Shown: in pieces, positions 41,045-50,942 of the stretch
Layout: each line of letters starts with the position of its first letter
How positions within the stretch are numbered: position 1 is the first letter of the stretch
Assembly (NCBI RefSeq): GCF_000378985.1
Contig: NZ_KB905370.1
Coordinates: 3,369,342-3,433,341, forward strand
Length of the DNA stretch: 64,000 nt
Direction of reading: 5' to 3'
DNA from: Ensifer sp. BR816
Lineage (GTDB): Bacteria > Pseudomonadota > Alphaproteobacteria > Rhizobiales > Rhizobiaceae
Notes under the pieces: generated by a model
Database searches by the model: none
Seen by the model: only the letters and a program-made list of their open reading frames with translations
Told to the model about the DNA's origin: nothing
Made by a program: the position numbers and the translations under genes

Positions 41045-41581
41045 ATGCCTCCACATTGCGACAGCATGGACGGACCGGTTGTTAATGCCGCGCGCGGGGC
41101 ATTGGAAACCGAGGATGTCAATTTGATCCTGCCTTACGTTCAGGAAAGCAGCGCCGCGGAGTTAATGGCTGCTTTCAAGAAAGTAATGGAAGCCCGCAGC
41201 AGCGGTCCAGAAGCGCGTTCGGTCGCCGACCTCTACTTCTACGAAACTGCCGTGCGGCTGCACCGAGCCGGAGAAGGTGCTCCCTACACCGGAGTCAAGC
41301 CGGCCGGCCTTGACGTTGGTCCGGTCATCCCCGTTGCGGAGAAAGCAATTGAGACCGACTCCCCCGAGGCATTGATCCGATTGCTGGCCGACACCCTCCA
41401 GGATGAGGTGCAGCACCGGTTCGAGCGTGTGCGGAATCTTCGTGATCATAGTCCCTCAGACATTGCAAAGGCTCGAAGGTACGTGGAGGCGACACTTGGA
41501 TTTCTCGTCTACTCGCATCGGCTCTATCAAGCCATAAAGGCGGCGCCCCACGAGGGTGATTCCAAACACCACCATGACTGA
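41045..41581 (+). CDS. DUF6448 family protein
   Basis: 178 residues beginning MPPHCDSMDGPVV, the family's characteristic His/Cys start, then mostly helical sequence with a His-rich end (DSKHHHD). No signal peptide is visible in this start. Function unknown. It lies 86 bases before the second groEL, between two FixK-type boxes. Confidence 0.75.
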   Translation: MPPHCDSMDGPVVNAARGALETEDVNLILPYVQESSAAELMAAFKKVMEARSSGPEARSVADLYFYETAVRLHRAGEGAPYTGVKPAGLDVGPVIPVAEKAIETDSPEALIRLLADTLQDEVQHRFERVRNLRDHSPSDIAKARRYVEATLGFLVYSHRLYQAIKAAPHEGDSKHHHD

Positions 41582-41603
41582 ACATGCCTCGCAACTATTC
41601 GAT

Positions 41604-41617
41604 TTGATGCGCGTCAA
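41604..41617. promoter_or_regulatory. FNR/FixK box upstream of the second groEL
   Basis: TTGATGCGCGTCAA, an exact TTGAY-N4-RTCAA match, 50 bases before the groEL start at 41668. There is no CIRCE element here. Confidence 0.75.
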
Positions 41618-41667
41618 AGCGTCCGTTCGGCCCTGTGCTACGAAAACAGGAACGGAGGGTGAAAGCC

Positions 41668-43302
41668 ATGGCTCACAAGCAAGTCCTTTTCCATTCGGCT
41701 GCCCGAGAGAAGATCTTGAAAGGCGCTACGCAACTCGCCGATGCGGTCCGGGTGACGCTCGGCCCGCGATCAAAAGCTGTGCTGATCGAGAGAAAATGGG
41801 GAGCGCCGATCGTCTGCAATGACGGGGTGACGATCGCCAAGGAGTTCGACCTTAAGGATCCGGAAGAGAACCTCGGGGCACGAATGCTACGCCAGGCAGC
41901 GGAGAAGACAGGCGAAATCGTCGGCGACGGAACGACCACATCGACCATTCTCGCGCATGCGATTTTCGCCGACGGCCTGCGCAATGTCGTTGCGGGCGCA
42001 AGCGCGATCGACATCAAGCGCGGGCTTGATCGCGGCGCTAAACGGGCTGTCGCCGAGTTGAAGAAAAATTCACGCCCTGTCTCAGAGAAGCGCGAAAAGG
42101 AGCAGGTCGCAACAATTTCGGCCCATAATGATGCGCAGATCGGCACGCTCGTCGGCGATGCCATGGAGAAGGTGGGCGATGACGGGGTCATCAGCGTAGA
42201 GGAATCGAAAACGACCGAGACGGTCCTCGAAGTCGTCGAAGGCATGCAGTTCGATCGTGGCTACCTCTCGCCCTATTTCGTCACCGATGCCGAACGAATG
42301 GAAGTCGTGCTTGAAAGCGCCGCCGTCCTCCTGTTCGACCGGAGGATCACTTCGCTCAAGGATTGCGTGGAACTCCTCGAGGCCGTCGCGAAAGCCGGGA
42401 CGCCACTGTTGATTATCGCCGAAGATGTGGAAACCGAAGCGCTGGCAACCCTGATCGTCAACCAGATGCGCGGAACGCTCCACAATTGTGCGGTCAAGGC
42501 ACCTGGATTCGGAGACCGACGCAAGGCCCTGCTGCAGGACATCGCCATTCTCACGGGTGGTCAGCTTATCTCCGAGGAGCTGGGCATAAAGCTCGAAACG
42601 GTCATGCCCGAACAGCTCGGCCGTGCCGAACGGATCGTCATCACGAAAGATACGACCACCATCATTGGTGGCGCGGGCGACAAGGAGGCCATCAGTGGCC
42701 GAGCGGGACAGATACGCAAGGAAATTCCGACCACAGCCAGCGAGTACGACCGAGAAAAGCTCCAGGAGCGACTGGCGAAGCTTTCTGGCGGCGTTGCGGT
42801 GATCAAAGTGGGGGCTGCCACAGAGGCGGAACTTAAGGCAAAGAAGGAAGCGCTTGATGACGCAATCAGCGCGACCAAGGCGGCCGTAGCTGAAGGAATT
42901 TTGCCGGGTGGCGGATTGGCTCTCCTGCGCTGTATCAGCGCGGTCGAAGAAGAGGAACAGGCCTGTGAAGGCGACGAGCGCACCGGCGTTCAGGTGCTTA
43001 AGCGGGCGCTGGAAATCCCGGCACGTCAAATCGCCGAGAACTCCGCGGCCGACGGCGGCGTGGTGGTCGCGAAGATGCTCGAGGGTCAGGGCAATTTCGG
43101 TTACGACGCGGGGCGTAAGGTCTATGTCGACTTGGTCTCAGCCGGCATCATCGACCCCACCAAAGTGATCCGAGTCGCACTCGAAAACGCGGTTTCGGTC
43201 GCAAGCGTGCTTCTGCTCACCGAAGCCACCATGACGGAAATTCCCGAGACGCCGAAGGAAACAATGTCTGAGGCCGCGATGCAGCCCGTAGTCGCAGGCT
43301 GA
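41668..43302 (+). CDS. groEL: Second GroEL-type chaperonin, no linked groES
   Basis: 544 residues. All core blocks are present ([53 protein letters not shown]) but with many changes from copy 1: RSKAVL for KGRNVV and [10 protein letters not shown] for [10 protein letters not shown] in the apical domain. The C-terminus ends [10 protein letters not shown] and lacks the Gly-Gly-Met tail that fills the cavity. Rhizobia carry several GroELs with specialised roles, some for symbiosis. The FixK box suggests low-oxygen expression. GGAGGG precedes the ATG. Confidence 0.93.
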   Translation: MAHKQVLFHSAAREKILKGATQLADAVRVTLGPRSKAVLIERKWGAPIVCNDGVTIAKEFDLKDPEENLGARMLRQAAEKTGEIVGDGTTTSTILAHAIFADGLRNVVAGASAIDIKRGLDRGAKRAVAELKKNSRPVSEKREKEQVATISAHNDAQIGTLVGDAMEKVGDDGVISVEESKTTETVLEVVEGMQFDRGYLSPYFVTDAERMEVVLESAAVLLFDRRITSLKDCVELLEAVAKAGTPLLIIAEDVETEALATLIVNQMRGTLHNCAVKAPGFGDRRKALLQDIAILTGGQLISEELGIKLETVMPEQLGRAERIVITKDTTTIIGGAGDKEAISGRAGQIRKEIPTTASEYDREKLQERLAKLSGGVAVIKVGAATEAELKAKKEALDDAISATKAAVAEGILPGGGLALLRCISAVEEEEQACEGDERTGVQVLKRALEIPARQIAENSAADGGVVVAKMLEGQGNFGYDAGRKVYVDLVSAGIIDPTKVIRVALENAVSVASVLLLTEATMTEIPETPKETMSEAAMQPVVAG

Positions 43303-43333
43303 GCCGAGCCAGCTACCACGATCGGGAGGAGCA

Positions 43334-43552
43334 ATGGGAACGTCGGAACGCAAGAAAGCGCTGGAAGAAAAGTACATCCTTGATTTCGAGCGCTCCTTCA
43401 AAGTACGAGGGAGGCGATCGCTGTCTGACCACGCGCGGCCGACAGCGCGCGCCGTCACGGCACGCGCAAAAGGTATCCTTCGCGAGCCGCGCTCTCGTCG
43501 GCGGTTCGCAGAAGTTGCTCGAAGAGCACAGCGATGTAGTCTAAAATATTAG
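43334..43552 (+). pseudogene. Probable N-terminal fragment of a DUF1476 (ATP synthase inhibitor zeta-like) gene
   Basis: 72 codons with a good GGGAGGAGC site. The first 28 residues (SERKKALEEKYILDFERSF, then KVRGRR) resemble the start of DUF1476 proteins (KREEAFEKKFAHDEE-xRFKA-ARR). The rest is Arg-rich low-complexity sequence unlike the family, which is normally about 105 residues. Probably a truncated or frameshifted copy; a short genuine protein is not excluded. Confidence 0.4.
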
Positions 43553-43625
43553 CATCGAACCCCGGCAGGGGGATGGTTCGTGTCGATTGTCCGTTGAATG
43601 TCTCTTCTATTTTCGGAGGGATGTC

Positions 43626-44156
43626 ATGAACGTCCTGATCATGTATGGAACGACTGAAGGCCAGACGCGGAAAATAGCGACATGGACGGCAACGCATATT
43701 CGCGAGCGCGGGCACCATGTCGTATTGCTTGATAGCGCAGCACTCGCATCCGATTTGAAACTCGAAGGGTTTCACGCTTTCATTGTTGCAGCGTCGATCC
43801 ACCATAAGCACTACCAAGACACCATCACGAACTTCGTGTTCGCACATCGTGAATTGCTGAACGCCAGACCGTCAGCCTTCATTTCCGTCAGTCTGTCGGC
43901 CGTACTGGAAGACGAAAGACCGGAAGCGCAAAAGTACGTGGATCGCTTCGTCTCCGTAACGGGATGGCAACCACGCACTACCCTTCTTCTCGGGGGTGCT
44001 TTGCGCTTCACCGAATACGACTACTTTCAAGAGCAGGTCGTCAAGTTTATCGTCATGAAGCGCAGCGGCACTGCGATCTCCGAGCGCGATCACGAGTTCA
44101 CTGACTGGGACGTCCTTGCTGACTTCGTAAATCGATTTCTTGATTCGGCCGGCTAG
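43626..44156 (+). CDS. Flavodoxin-domain protein (HemG-like)
   Basis: 176 residues with the FMN phosphate loop YGTTEGQTRKIA at residues 6-17 and the flavodoxin_5 layout (HHKHYQDTITNFVFAHRELL, then PSAFISVSLSA). It resembles menaquinone-dependent protoporphyrinogen oxidase HemG and related flavodoxins. It may supply electron transfer or heme synthesis under low oxygen, by inference. GGAGG precedes the ATG at 43626. Confidence 0.82.
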   Translation: MNVLIMYGTTEGQTRKIATWTATHIRERGHHVVLLDSAALASDLKLEGFHAFIVAASIHHKHYQDTITNFVFAHRELLNARPSAFISVSLSAVLEDERPEAQKYVDRFVSVTGWQPRTTLLLGGALRFTEYDYFQEQVVKFIVMKRSGTAISERDHEFTDWDVLADFVNRFLDSAG

Positions 44157-44316
44157 ATGAGGTCGAGGGGCGCGCCGAGATGACTTGCGACCTCTGCCGC
44201 GACAGGACGCCTCCGCGCGCAAGTCAGAGAACAACGACGTACTGGTCGCGATAAGGCTCGATCGCCTTTGCCGATTTGCTTTGCCGCCCCAGAGCGATTT
44301 GAGAAATGCACGGAGA

Positions 44317-45006
44317 CTATCTCCGTTCCTGTTCGTTGTCGCGCTGACGGCAGTAGGCGTCGAACCAATCCGCTGCTGCAGAGATAACCGCGTCGAGCGC
44401 TCCCGGTTCCGAGAACAGATGGGTGGCGCCGGGGATGGTATGCAGCTTTTTCGGTCCGTCCAGCATTGCCAGAGCCGCGCGATTCAATCCGAGTACATCA
44501 GGATCGCGCCCCCCAACGATGAGGAGGGTCGGCGACGTGACTGCTTCGAGCACCGCCCCCGCAAGGTCCGGGCGCCCGCCCCTTGAGACCACCGCAGACA
44601 CTTGGTCCCCAAGTTCAACGGCCGCTTCGAGAGCAGCGGCCGCACCGGTGCTTGCCCCGAAAAGCCCGATCGGCATCCCACGGGTCTCGTGCGCCATGCG
44701 TGCCCATTTGCATGCGCCGACCAGCCGTTTGGCCAGGAGTTGGATATCGAAAACATTGGCGCGGCTTTCGGCCTCCCGATCGCTGAGGAGATCGAAGAGC
44801 AGACTGGCATAACCTTGCCCGCGCAATGCCTCTGCGACATAGACATTGCGCGGGCTCTTGCGGCTGGAGCCGCTGCCATGAGCGAAGATGATGACGCCGC
44901 GCGGTCTTGGCGGAAGGCGAAGGCATCCCGGCAAGCCGTGCGGCGAGATCTCGACATCGATGACCTCAGTTTGGTTCGTTGTTATCTGCGCAGGGCCGGA
45001 TGTCAT
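44317..45006 (-). CDS. Alpha/beta hydrolase, dienelactone-hydrolase-like
   Basis: 229 residues. The oxyanion loop is FAHGSGSSRKSPRN, the nucleophile elbow is GLFGASTGAAA (Ser in GxSxG), an Asp follows in VGGRDPDVLGLN, and the His is in IPGATHLF. A phosphoribosyltransferase domain is often fused to or encoded beside such hydrolases in rhizobia and was not found here. The start at 45006 places a FixK-like box 73 bases upstream. Substrate unknown. Confidence 0.82.
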   Translation of the reverse strand: MTSGPAQITTNQTEVIDVEISPHGLPGCLRLPPRPRGVIIFAHGSGSSRKSPRNVYVAEALRGQGYASLLFDLLSDREAESRANVFDIQLLAKRLVGACKWARMAHETRGMPIGLFGASTGAAAALEAAVELGDQVSAVVSRGGRPDLAGAVLEAVTSPTLLIVGGRDPDVLGLNRAALAMLDGPKKLHTIPGATHLFSEPGALDAVISAAADWFDAYCRQRDNEQERR

Positions 45007-45078
45007 GGTTTGCCTTTCAAGGGCATGCGATGGCTTCACTGCTAAAGTCCTAATGTCGCACAGGGTCACCGAATGGCT

Positions 45079-45092
45079 TTGATCTGGCTCAA
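45079..45092. promoter_or_regulatory. FNR/FixK-like box upstream of the hydrolase gene
   Basis: TTGATCTGGCTCAA, one mismatch from TTGAY-N4-RTCAA, 73 bases upstream of the start at 45006. Confidence 0.5.
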
Positions 45093-45226
45093 TCAGACTG
45101 GCAACAACGGCCAATCCGCGAGGATCGAGAGAGTCTGTCCAGTAACGTCGGCCTATCGTAGCAAAGCGCAGAACAAGCCGCGGGAGACGATTTTTGTATA
45201 ATCAATGCTGTCGGCCGCCATTCCGA

Positions 45227-45610
45227 TCACTCTTCTAATTTCGGGAGGAGCGGGTCATTGCAACGGACGTCGACAGGAAAACGGATGGCAACAATCGCGA
45301 AGGCGGGCATGGCCATAACCGCCCGGACGATCAGGTCCGCTCCCCTCTGCTTGGCGATGTCAATCAGCGCCTCCCCAGCCTCCCCTTCGCGATGGTCCAC
45401 GATCTCTGCGCGCGCTTTTGCACCATGATTGATAAGATAGCGGACAACGTCAGTGGCACTGGCCATCGCCCGATCCGGTTCGTGGTCCGCGACGGTCGCT
45501 ACAAGGATTTCGCGTGCATGGACAAGGAAGGGCATCGCGTCTGCAACCGCTCGTCTTGCCTCACGGGCATCCTTCCAGGCAACGACGACGCTACTCGCCT
45601 TGGCACTCAC
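45227..45610 (-). pseudogene. Universal stress protein remnant, second Usp domain only, frameshifted
   Basis: The frame reads SSVVVAWKDAREARRAV and GEAGEALIDIAKQRGADLIV, the second half of a tandem Usp like 46784-47614. After GADLIV the expected GGYGHARLRD is present in another frame (single-base indel near 45315), and the last strand is missing. The first Usp domain is absent. The gene is dead. Confidence 0.75.
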
Positions 45611-45670
45611 CCTACAGATGAGCTGACACGCGAGCGCCCTGCATCATTATAGCCTGGGGAATACATCCAA

Positions 45671-45856
45671 TTAGCTCGTCTCGGGGGGCGCCGAAATCTC
45701 CATCGGTGCGGAGCCTGTCTGACTGCCTGAAGTGGTGCAGCCCTTGATCGGCAGCACGACGAAAGGCGACGCAATCATGAGCGCGATGATGATCAGAAGC
45801 AGCCTGTTCAGGACGGCCGTCTGTATGACGTGAAATATGTTGTGCCTGGTCATCAT
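45671..45856 (-). CDS. Small single-span membrane protein, hypothetical
   Basis: 61 codons with one clear membrane helix (NRLLLIIIALMIASPFVVLPI) and a Ser/Pro-rich tail. No family is recognised and the ribosome-binding site is weak. It is included because the hydrophobic segment looks genuine. Confidence 0.35.
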   Translation of the reverse strand: MMTRHNIFHVIQTAVLNRLLLIIIALMIASPFVVLPIKGCTTSGSQTGSAPMEISAPPETS

Positions 45857-45987
45857 CGGGTTCCAGTCGCCTTCATCATCGCTGACGAACGATAGCTGTC
45901 ACCAAGCAGACCATACCTTCAGACAGCGCGCTTTGCTCTTCGTCAAAGCAGGAAACGGGGAATGGCCACTTCAGACTCATGCCACCT

Positions 45988-46001
45988 TTGACGCGGATCA
46001 A
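45988..46001. promoter_or_regulatory. FNR/FixK box upstream of the third Hsp20 gene
   Basis: TTGACGCGGATCAA, an exact TTGAY-N4-RTCAA match, 160 bases upstream of the Hsp20 start at 46162; the divergent small membrane ORF starts 132 bases away on the other side. Confidence 0.65.
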
Positions 46002-46161
46002 TGAGACTGCCGCCGCACAGCGTTTTAATGAATTCATCTGGCTGGGCCAGCGGACGAGAAGCGCGGGTAGAAGCCGGCCAGACTGGCTTTGCGGCCGCGC
46101 TCTTTAAGCAAACCAGCGGCGAGACGAGCCTGGAACCACCGCTTTGAAGGAGGACCACCCC

Positions 46162-46689
46162 ATGGCTGAACCAGCAAGCAAACTGCCCATCAAGTCGGAA
46201 GAGAAAGGGATCGAGCATCGTTCGGAATCCTGGCTCCCGTTCGACAGTCTAAGATCCGAAATCGACCGCCTGTTTGACGACTTCGCCCCAACCCTGTGGC
46301 ACCGGCCTTTTGCGTCCGCGTTCATGCGTCGAATGCCGCAGGTGTCGCACATGAGGGTCGCGCCGGCCGTTGATCTCGCGGAGACAGACACGAGCTACAA
46401 AATTACCTGCGAACTGCCAGGAATGGAGGAAAAGGACATAGAGGTAGCGATCTCCAGCGGAACCCTGACGATCCGGGGCGAGAAGCAGGAGGAAAAAGAG
46501 GAAAAGACCAAGGAATATGTCCTTTCCGAACGTCGCTACGGCTCGTTCCAGCGGGCCTTCCGACTGCCTGACGGCGTTGACATTGACAACATCGCCGCCA
46601 ATTTCGCGAAGGGCGTTCTGACCGTGACTCTGCCGAAGACCGCGGAAGCGCAGCAGAGCGAGCGCAAGATCCAGGTCAAGACGGACTAG
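46162..46689 (+). CDS. Hsp20 small heat-shock protein (third copy)
   Basis: 175 residues. PFDSLRSEIDRLFDDF at the N-terminus, crystallin domain from about residue 70 (APAVDLAETDTSYKITCELPGMEEKDI) through GTLTIRGEKQEEKEE to ANFAKGVLTVTLPK. AAGGAGG precedes the ATG. It belongs to the FixK-box group rather than the heat-shock block at 28 kb; small Hsps in such islands are linked to microaerobic or stationary survival. Confidence 0.92.
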   Translation: MAEPASKLPIKSEEKGIEHRSESWLPFDSLRSEIDRLFDDFAPTLWHRPFASAFMRRMPQVSHMRVAPAVDLAETDTSYKITCELPGMEEKDIEVAISSGTLTIRGEKQEEKEEKTKEYVLSERRYGSFQRAFRLPDGVDIDNIAANFAKGVLTVTLPKTAEAQQSERKIQVKTD

Positions 46690-46783
46690 CACCTCGCGCT
46701 CTGGGAGAGCAAGACGCGCCCGCTGGTGCGTCTTGCCGGGCTCATCCTGATGTCACCCTTCTACGTTGCAACGGAGCAAAACA

Positions 46784-47614
46784 ATGTCATTCAAGACGAT
46801 CCTCGCAGTCGTCGGCGTTTCGCAGACCGACCGCGACCTAAAGGTGGCTGCAGATATCTCTGATCAAGTCTCTGCGCACTTAAGCGCTTTTATCGTCGGA
46901 TTCGCGCCACAACCGACCAGCAGATACGCGACGCTTGCGCCGGCATGGTTCGAACAGCGGGAACGAAACCTGCAAGCGCTTGGCGAAAGCGCGAAGACGG
47001 CCCGCGACCAGCTCTCGAAGCGAGGGATTTCCTTTGATGTCGACAGCATCTATGCGGAGGTGGCAGGCGTCACCTACGACATAGGGGAACGTGCGCTCTA
47101 TGCCGATCTTATCCTGTTGGGTCCCAGCGCCTTCCAGGACGCCGATCTCAAGCAGCAAATTATCGACGGCGGCCTCTTCCAATCGGGTCGCCCGGTGTTG
47201 CTGATCCCGCCCGCGTGTACCCCGACACTGAAGCCGAAGACAGTCCTGTTGGCCTGGGATTCGCGGGCTCAGTCAGCACATGCAGCGCGAGAGGCGCTCG
47301 AACTGATGGCCAATGCCAATTCCGTCCACGTCACCATGGTGGATCCTGCGGCGACGCTCAGGACGAGTGGTGATGAACCCGGAGCAGATGTCGCCGCCTA
47401 TCTTGCCCGCCACGGCATCGACGTGACGGTCGATACGCTGCCAAGCGCCAGCCGGACCGTGGTAGAGGTCCTGCAGCGACATGCCGTTGACGTCGCAGCC
47501 GACATCATCGTGATGGGTGCCTATGGGCACTCCCGGCTGCGCGAGGTCGTCTTCGGCGGCGTCACGCGATCGATGCTCGATGAAGCCCGGCTTCCCGTGC
47601 TGATGGCGCGATGA
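46784..47614 (+). CDS. Universal stress protein, tandem UspA domains
   Basis: 276 residues: two Usp folds, MSFKTILAVVGVSQTDRDL... and KPKTVLLAWDSRAQSAHAAREAL..., the second ending in the ATP-binding signature MGAYGHSRLREVVFGGVTRSML. It is the intact relative of the broken copy at 45227-45610. It is 94 bases after the Hsp20 gene and may share its low-oxygen promoter. Confidence 0.92.
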   Translation: MSFKTILAVVGVSQTDRDLKVAADISDQVSAHLSAFIVGFAPQPTSRYATLAPAWFEQRERNLQALGESAKTARDQLSKRGISFDVDSIYAEVAGVTYDIGERALYADLILLGPSAFQDADLKQQIIDGGLFQSGRPVLLIPPACTPTLKPKTVLLAWDSRAQSAHAAREALELMANANSVHVTMVDPAATLRTSGDEPGADVAAYLARHGIDVTVDTLPSASRTVVEVLQRHAVDVAADIIVMGAYGHSRLREVVFGGVTRSMLDEARLPVLMAR

Positions 47615-47851
47615 TGAGGCGGGAAGATCGGAAACGCCTGCCATAACTCGACGCGTTCATGCGCGACGAAACTATCAACGAACTGGTTCTCGCTGCGGCG
47701 CCGTGCCTTCTTGGCCCCTCGCGCAAATTGCACGCACCGTGGCCACCAGTTTCCAATCACTGAGATCGAGCATTATATTTCTGAATGATATCCACCTGGG
47801 GCGATGCTCGCAGCGGTCGCAGCGACACGCCGGCGAACCGAGGAGCAAGTG

Positions 47852-48571
47852 GTGGAGAACGAGGCATCGGCCATTGCCCTTGAGGCGCGAAAGCTCACCA
47901 AGATCTATCGAATGGGTACGGTGGAAGTCCACGCCCTGCGCGGCGTGGACGTGGATCTTCGCCAAGGCGAGCTCGTGGTTCTTTTGGGACCCTCCGGAAG
48001 CGGCAAATCGACCCTGCTCAACATTCTCGGAGGTCTCGATATGCCGACCAGCGGCAGCGTCATGTTTCGCGATCAGCCGCTGGCGCTGGACAGTGAACGC
48101 GCGCTCAATCTTTACCGCCGCAATCACGTGGGATTCGTCTTCCAGTTCTACAATCTCATTCCCAGCCTCACGGCCCGCGAAAACGTTTCTCTCGTGACAG
48201 AGATCGCCACGAATCCGATGCCGCCGATCGAAGCTCTGACCATCGTCGGCCTCGGCGACAGGCTGGATCACTTCCCGGCGCAGCTTTCCGGCGGCGAGCA
48301 GCAACGGGTCGCCATCGCCCGCGCGATCGCCAAGCGACCCGACCTGCTTCTCTGCGACGAGCCTACCGGCGCGCTCGATAGCAAGACCGGGATCCTCGTG
48401 CTCGACGCGATCCTCAGGACCAATCGGGAGCTCGGCACAACCACGGCGCTTATCACCCATAATGCGGTGATTGCCGAGATTGCCAATCGCGTGCTGTACT
48501 TTGCCGACGGGCGCATCGTCGAAACGCGGCGCAACGCGATTCAGCGCGCCCCCGGCGAACTCGCCTGGTGA
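47852..48571 (+). CDS. ABC transporter ATP-binding protein, LolD/MacB type
   Basis: 239 residues from the GTG at 47852, six bases after AGGAG; an ATG at 47804 is the alternative. Walker [11 protein letters not shown]-loop [17 protein letters not shown], signature [15 protein letters not shown], Walker [13 protein letters not shown] and H-loop THN. The family powers FtsX-like mechanotransmission permeases rather than substrate channels. It overlaps or abuts the permease gene downstream. Confidence 0.92.
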   Translation: MENEASAIALEARKLTKIYRMGTVEVHALRGVDVDLRQGELVVLLGPSGSGKSTLLNILGGLDMPTSGSVMFRDQPLALDSERALNLYRRNHVGFVFQFYNLIPSLTARENVSLVTEIATNPMPPIEALTIVGLGDRLDHFPAQLSGGEQQRVAIARAIAKRPDLLLCDEPTGALDSKTGILVLDAILRTNRELGTTTALITHNAVIAEIANRVLYFADGRIVETRRNAIQRAPGELAW

Positions 48572-48573
48572 GC

Positions 48574-50913
48574 ATGATGAGTAGTCTCGATCGCAAGCTC
48601 ATTCGTGAACTCTGGAGGCTGAAGGCCCAGGTCCTCGCCATCGCCCTAGTGATCGCCTCGGGCACGGCGCTGCTCATCATGGCGCTGACGACCATCGAAG
48701 CGCTGGAAGAGACGACCTCCGCCTATTACGAACGTACGCGCTTCGCCGACGTGTTTGCGCGCGCCAAACGCGCGCCTGAATATCTCGGCCGCGATATCGC
48801 GGAAATTCCGGGCGTACGGCTCGCCGAGACGCGGATTATGGAAGGCGCCATTCTCGACATGCCGGGCTTTCCCGAACCGGTCGTCGCGCAGCTGATTTCG
48901 CTGCCCGAACGCGGCCCTGAGCTTCTGAACGCATTGGTGATCCGGTCCGGTCGTCTGGCAGACCCTACGCGACCCGACGAGGTCGTGGTCAGCGAACCTT
49001 TCGCAGAAGCCCACAGCTTGAAGCCCGGCGATAGCTTCGATGCCGTGTTGCGGGGCCGGAAGCGCACACTTCAGGTCGTGGGCACCGCGCTCAGCCCCGA
49101 ATTCGTCTACGCGATCGCACCCGGCGGCCTCATGCCGGACGACGAGCGTTACGGCATTCTGTGGATGGGGCAGGATGCGCTGGCGGCCGCCTTCGACCTT
49201 GAGGCCGCCTTCAACAGCGTCACGCTCAGTCTGCTGCCCGGTGCGGACGAGAAGGACGTCATCCGGCGGCTCGACAATCTGCTGTCCCCGTTCGGCGGCG
49301 TGGGCGCCTACGGGCGCGCCGACCAGACCTCGAACTGGTTCCTGGAAAGCGAGATCGCCCAGCAGAAGAACATGTCGAGGATCATGCCGACCATCTTCCT
49401 TGCGGTTGCCGCCTTCCTGACGAACATGGTGATGGCGCGGCTGATCGAGACCGAACGTCGCGAGATCGGCCTGCTGAAGGCGTTCGGCTACGACAACGGG
49501 TCGATCGGATGGCATTACACGAAGATGGTCCTCGTTATCGGCACGATCGGCATCCTGATCGGCTCTCTGATCGGCGCCTGGCTTGGCCATTGGAACACGG
49601 AGCTCTACACCAAGTTCTACCGCTTTCCGTTCCTGCTTTATCGCCCCGGCCCGGCCGGTTTCGTGATCGCCGGCGCGATCAGCCTGGCTGCGGCGCTCGC
49701 AGGCAGCCTCGCGGCGGTCCGCCGCGCCGTCCGGCTCCCGCCTGCCGAGGCCATGCTGCCGCCCTCCCCGCCGATCTATCGGCGCACCTGGGCATCGCGA
49801 ACGGTGCTCGCCAGGGCACTGGACGAACCGTCGCGCATGATCCTCAGACGCATCATCCGATGGCCGTTGCGGGCGTTCCTCGCCAGTCTCGGCCTTGCCA
49901 TGTCGATCGCCGTGCTCATCATGGCGCTGCAATGGGTCGACGCCATCGATTCCCTTGCCGAGACCGTCTTTGAACGTGGGCAACACCAGGACGCGACCGT
50001 CGCGTTCAACGACCTGCAGCCGATCGATACGGTCGGAGACTTCGAGGGGCTGCCCGGCGTGCTGGCGGCGGAACCCTACCGCTATGCATCAGCACGCATT
50101 GGCCACGGGCATCTTATCGAGCGACAAGGGATCATCGGCGTCCCGCCAGGCGCAATCCTCAGTCCTGTGTTCGACGTCGAGCGCGGTCGCATCGAGGCTC
50201 CTCCCGGCGGGCTCATGGTCTCGCGCAAGCTCTCCGAACTTCTCGATGTCAGAGCTGGCGACACCGTGGCCGTCGAACTTCTGGAAGGCCGTCAGACGCG
50301 ACTAAGCCTGCCAGTAGTTCAGATCTTCGAAACCTATCTCGGCACGCCCGTCTACATGGACATGGCCACGCTCAATCGGATCGCTGGCGATGGCCGCGTC
50401 GTGAGCGGCCTGCATATCCGTGTGGACGCCCCGAGCCGAGCCACGCTGCTGGCAAGGCTCAAGGACATCCCGAACATCGCCGCCGTTCTTTTCCGCCAGG
50501 CCGCGATCGACACCTTTTACAAGACCATGGGCGAAACGATCTTCATCTTCATCGGCTTCTTCGTCGCTTTCTCGATGACACTGTCGGTCGGCGTCACCTA
50601 CAATTCGATCCGAATCGCGCTTTCCGAACGGGCACGCGAACTCGCGACCTTGCGCGTCCTCGGCTTCAGCCGTTGGGAAATCTCCTACATCCTGCTTGGC
50701 GAAGTCAGCATCCTGACATGGGTCGCCATCCCACTTGGCGCGACCATCGGCTACGGCCTTGCATGGTACATGACGAGCGCCTTCGAGACGGAACTCTACC
50801 GCGTACCGCTCGTGGTTCGGGACGCAACCTACGGCAAGGCGGCGCTGATTGCGCTCAGTGCGACGTGGTTTGCGCTGCAATCGTGCGACGGCGCCTCGAC
50901 CATCTGGATCTGA
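48574..50913 (+). CDS. FtsX/MacB-like ABC permease with a C-terminal frameshift
   Basis: About 779 residues with two FtsX domains (around 270-400 and 650-770), each with three or four membrane helices and a large periplasmic MacB-type domain between. Near 50870 the expected ending IVRRRLDHLDLIAVLKTRE is in another frame and would stop at 50939, three bases before the next gene; adding one base (ACGTGG to ACGCTGG) restores it. As written, the last dozen residues are changed. Works with the ATPase upstream and HlyD protein downstream. Confidence 0.88.
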   Translation: MMSSLDRKLIRELWRLKAQVLAIALVIASGTALLIMALTTIEALEETTSAYYERTRFADVFARAKRAPEYLGRDIAEIPGVRLAETRIMEGAILDMPGFPEPVVAQLISLPERGPELLNALVIRSGRLADPTRPDEVVVSEPFAEAHSLKPGDSFDAVLRGRKRTLQVVGTALSPEFVYAIAPGGLMPDDERYGILWMGQDALAAAFDLEAAFNSVTLSLLPGADEKDVIRRLDNLLSPFGGVGAYGRADQTSNWFLESEIAQQKNMSRIMPTIFLAVAAFLTNMVMARLIETERREIGLLKAFGYDNGSIGWHYTKMVLVIGTIGILIGSLIGAWLGHWNTELYTKFYRFPFLLYRPGPAGFVIAGAISLAAALAGSLAAVRRAVRLPPAEAMLPPSPPIYRRTWASRTVLARALDEPSRMILRRIIRWPLRAFLASLGLAMSIAVLIMALQWVDAIDSLAETVFERGQHQDATVAFNDLQPIDTVGDFEGLPGVLAAEPYRYASARIGHGHLIERQGIIGVPPGAILSPVFDVERGRIEAPPGGLMVSRKLSELLDVRAGDTVAVELLEGRQTRLSLPVVQIFETYLGTPVYMDMATLNRIAGDGRVVSGLHIRVDAPSRATLLARLKDIPNIAAVLFRQAAIDTFYKTMGETIFIFIGFFVAFSMTLSVGVTYNSIRIALSERARELATLRVLGFSRWEISYILLGEVSILTWVAIPLGATIGYGLAWYMTSAFETELYRVPLVVRDATYGKAALIALSATWFALQSCDGASTIWI

Positions 50914-50942
50914 TCGCGGTGCTGAAAACAAGGGAGTAGTCG

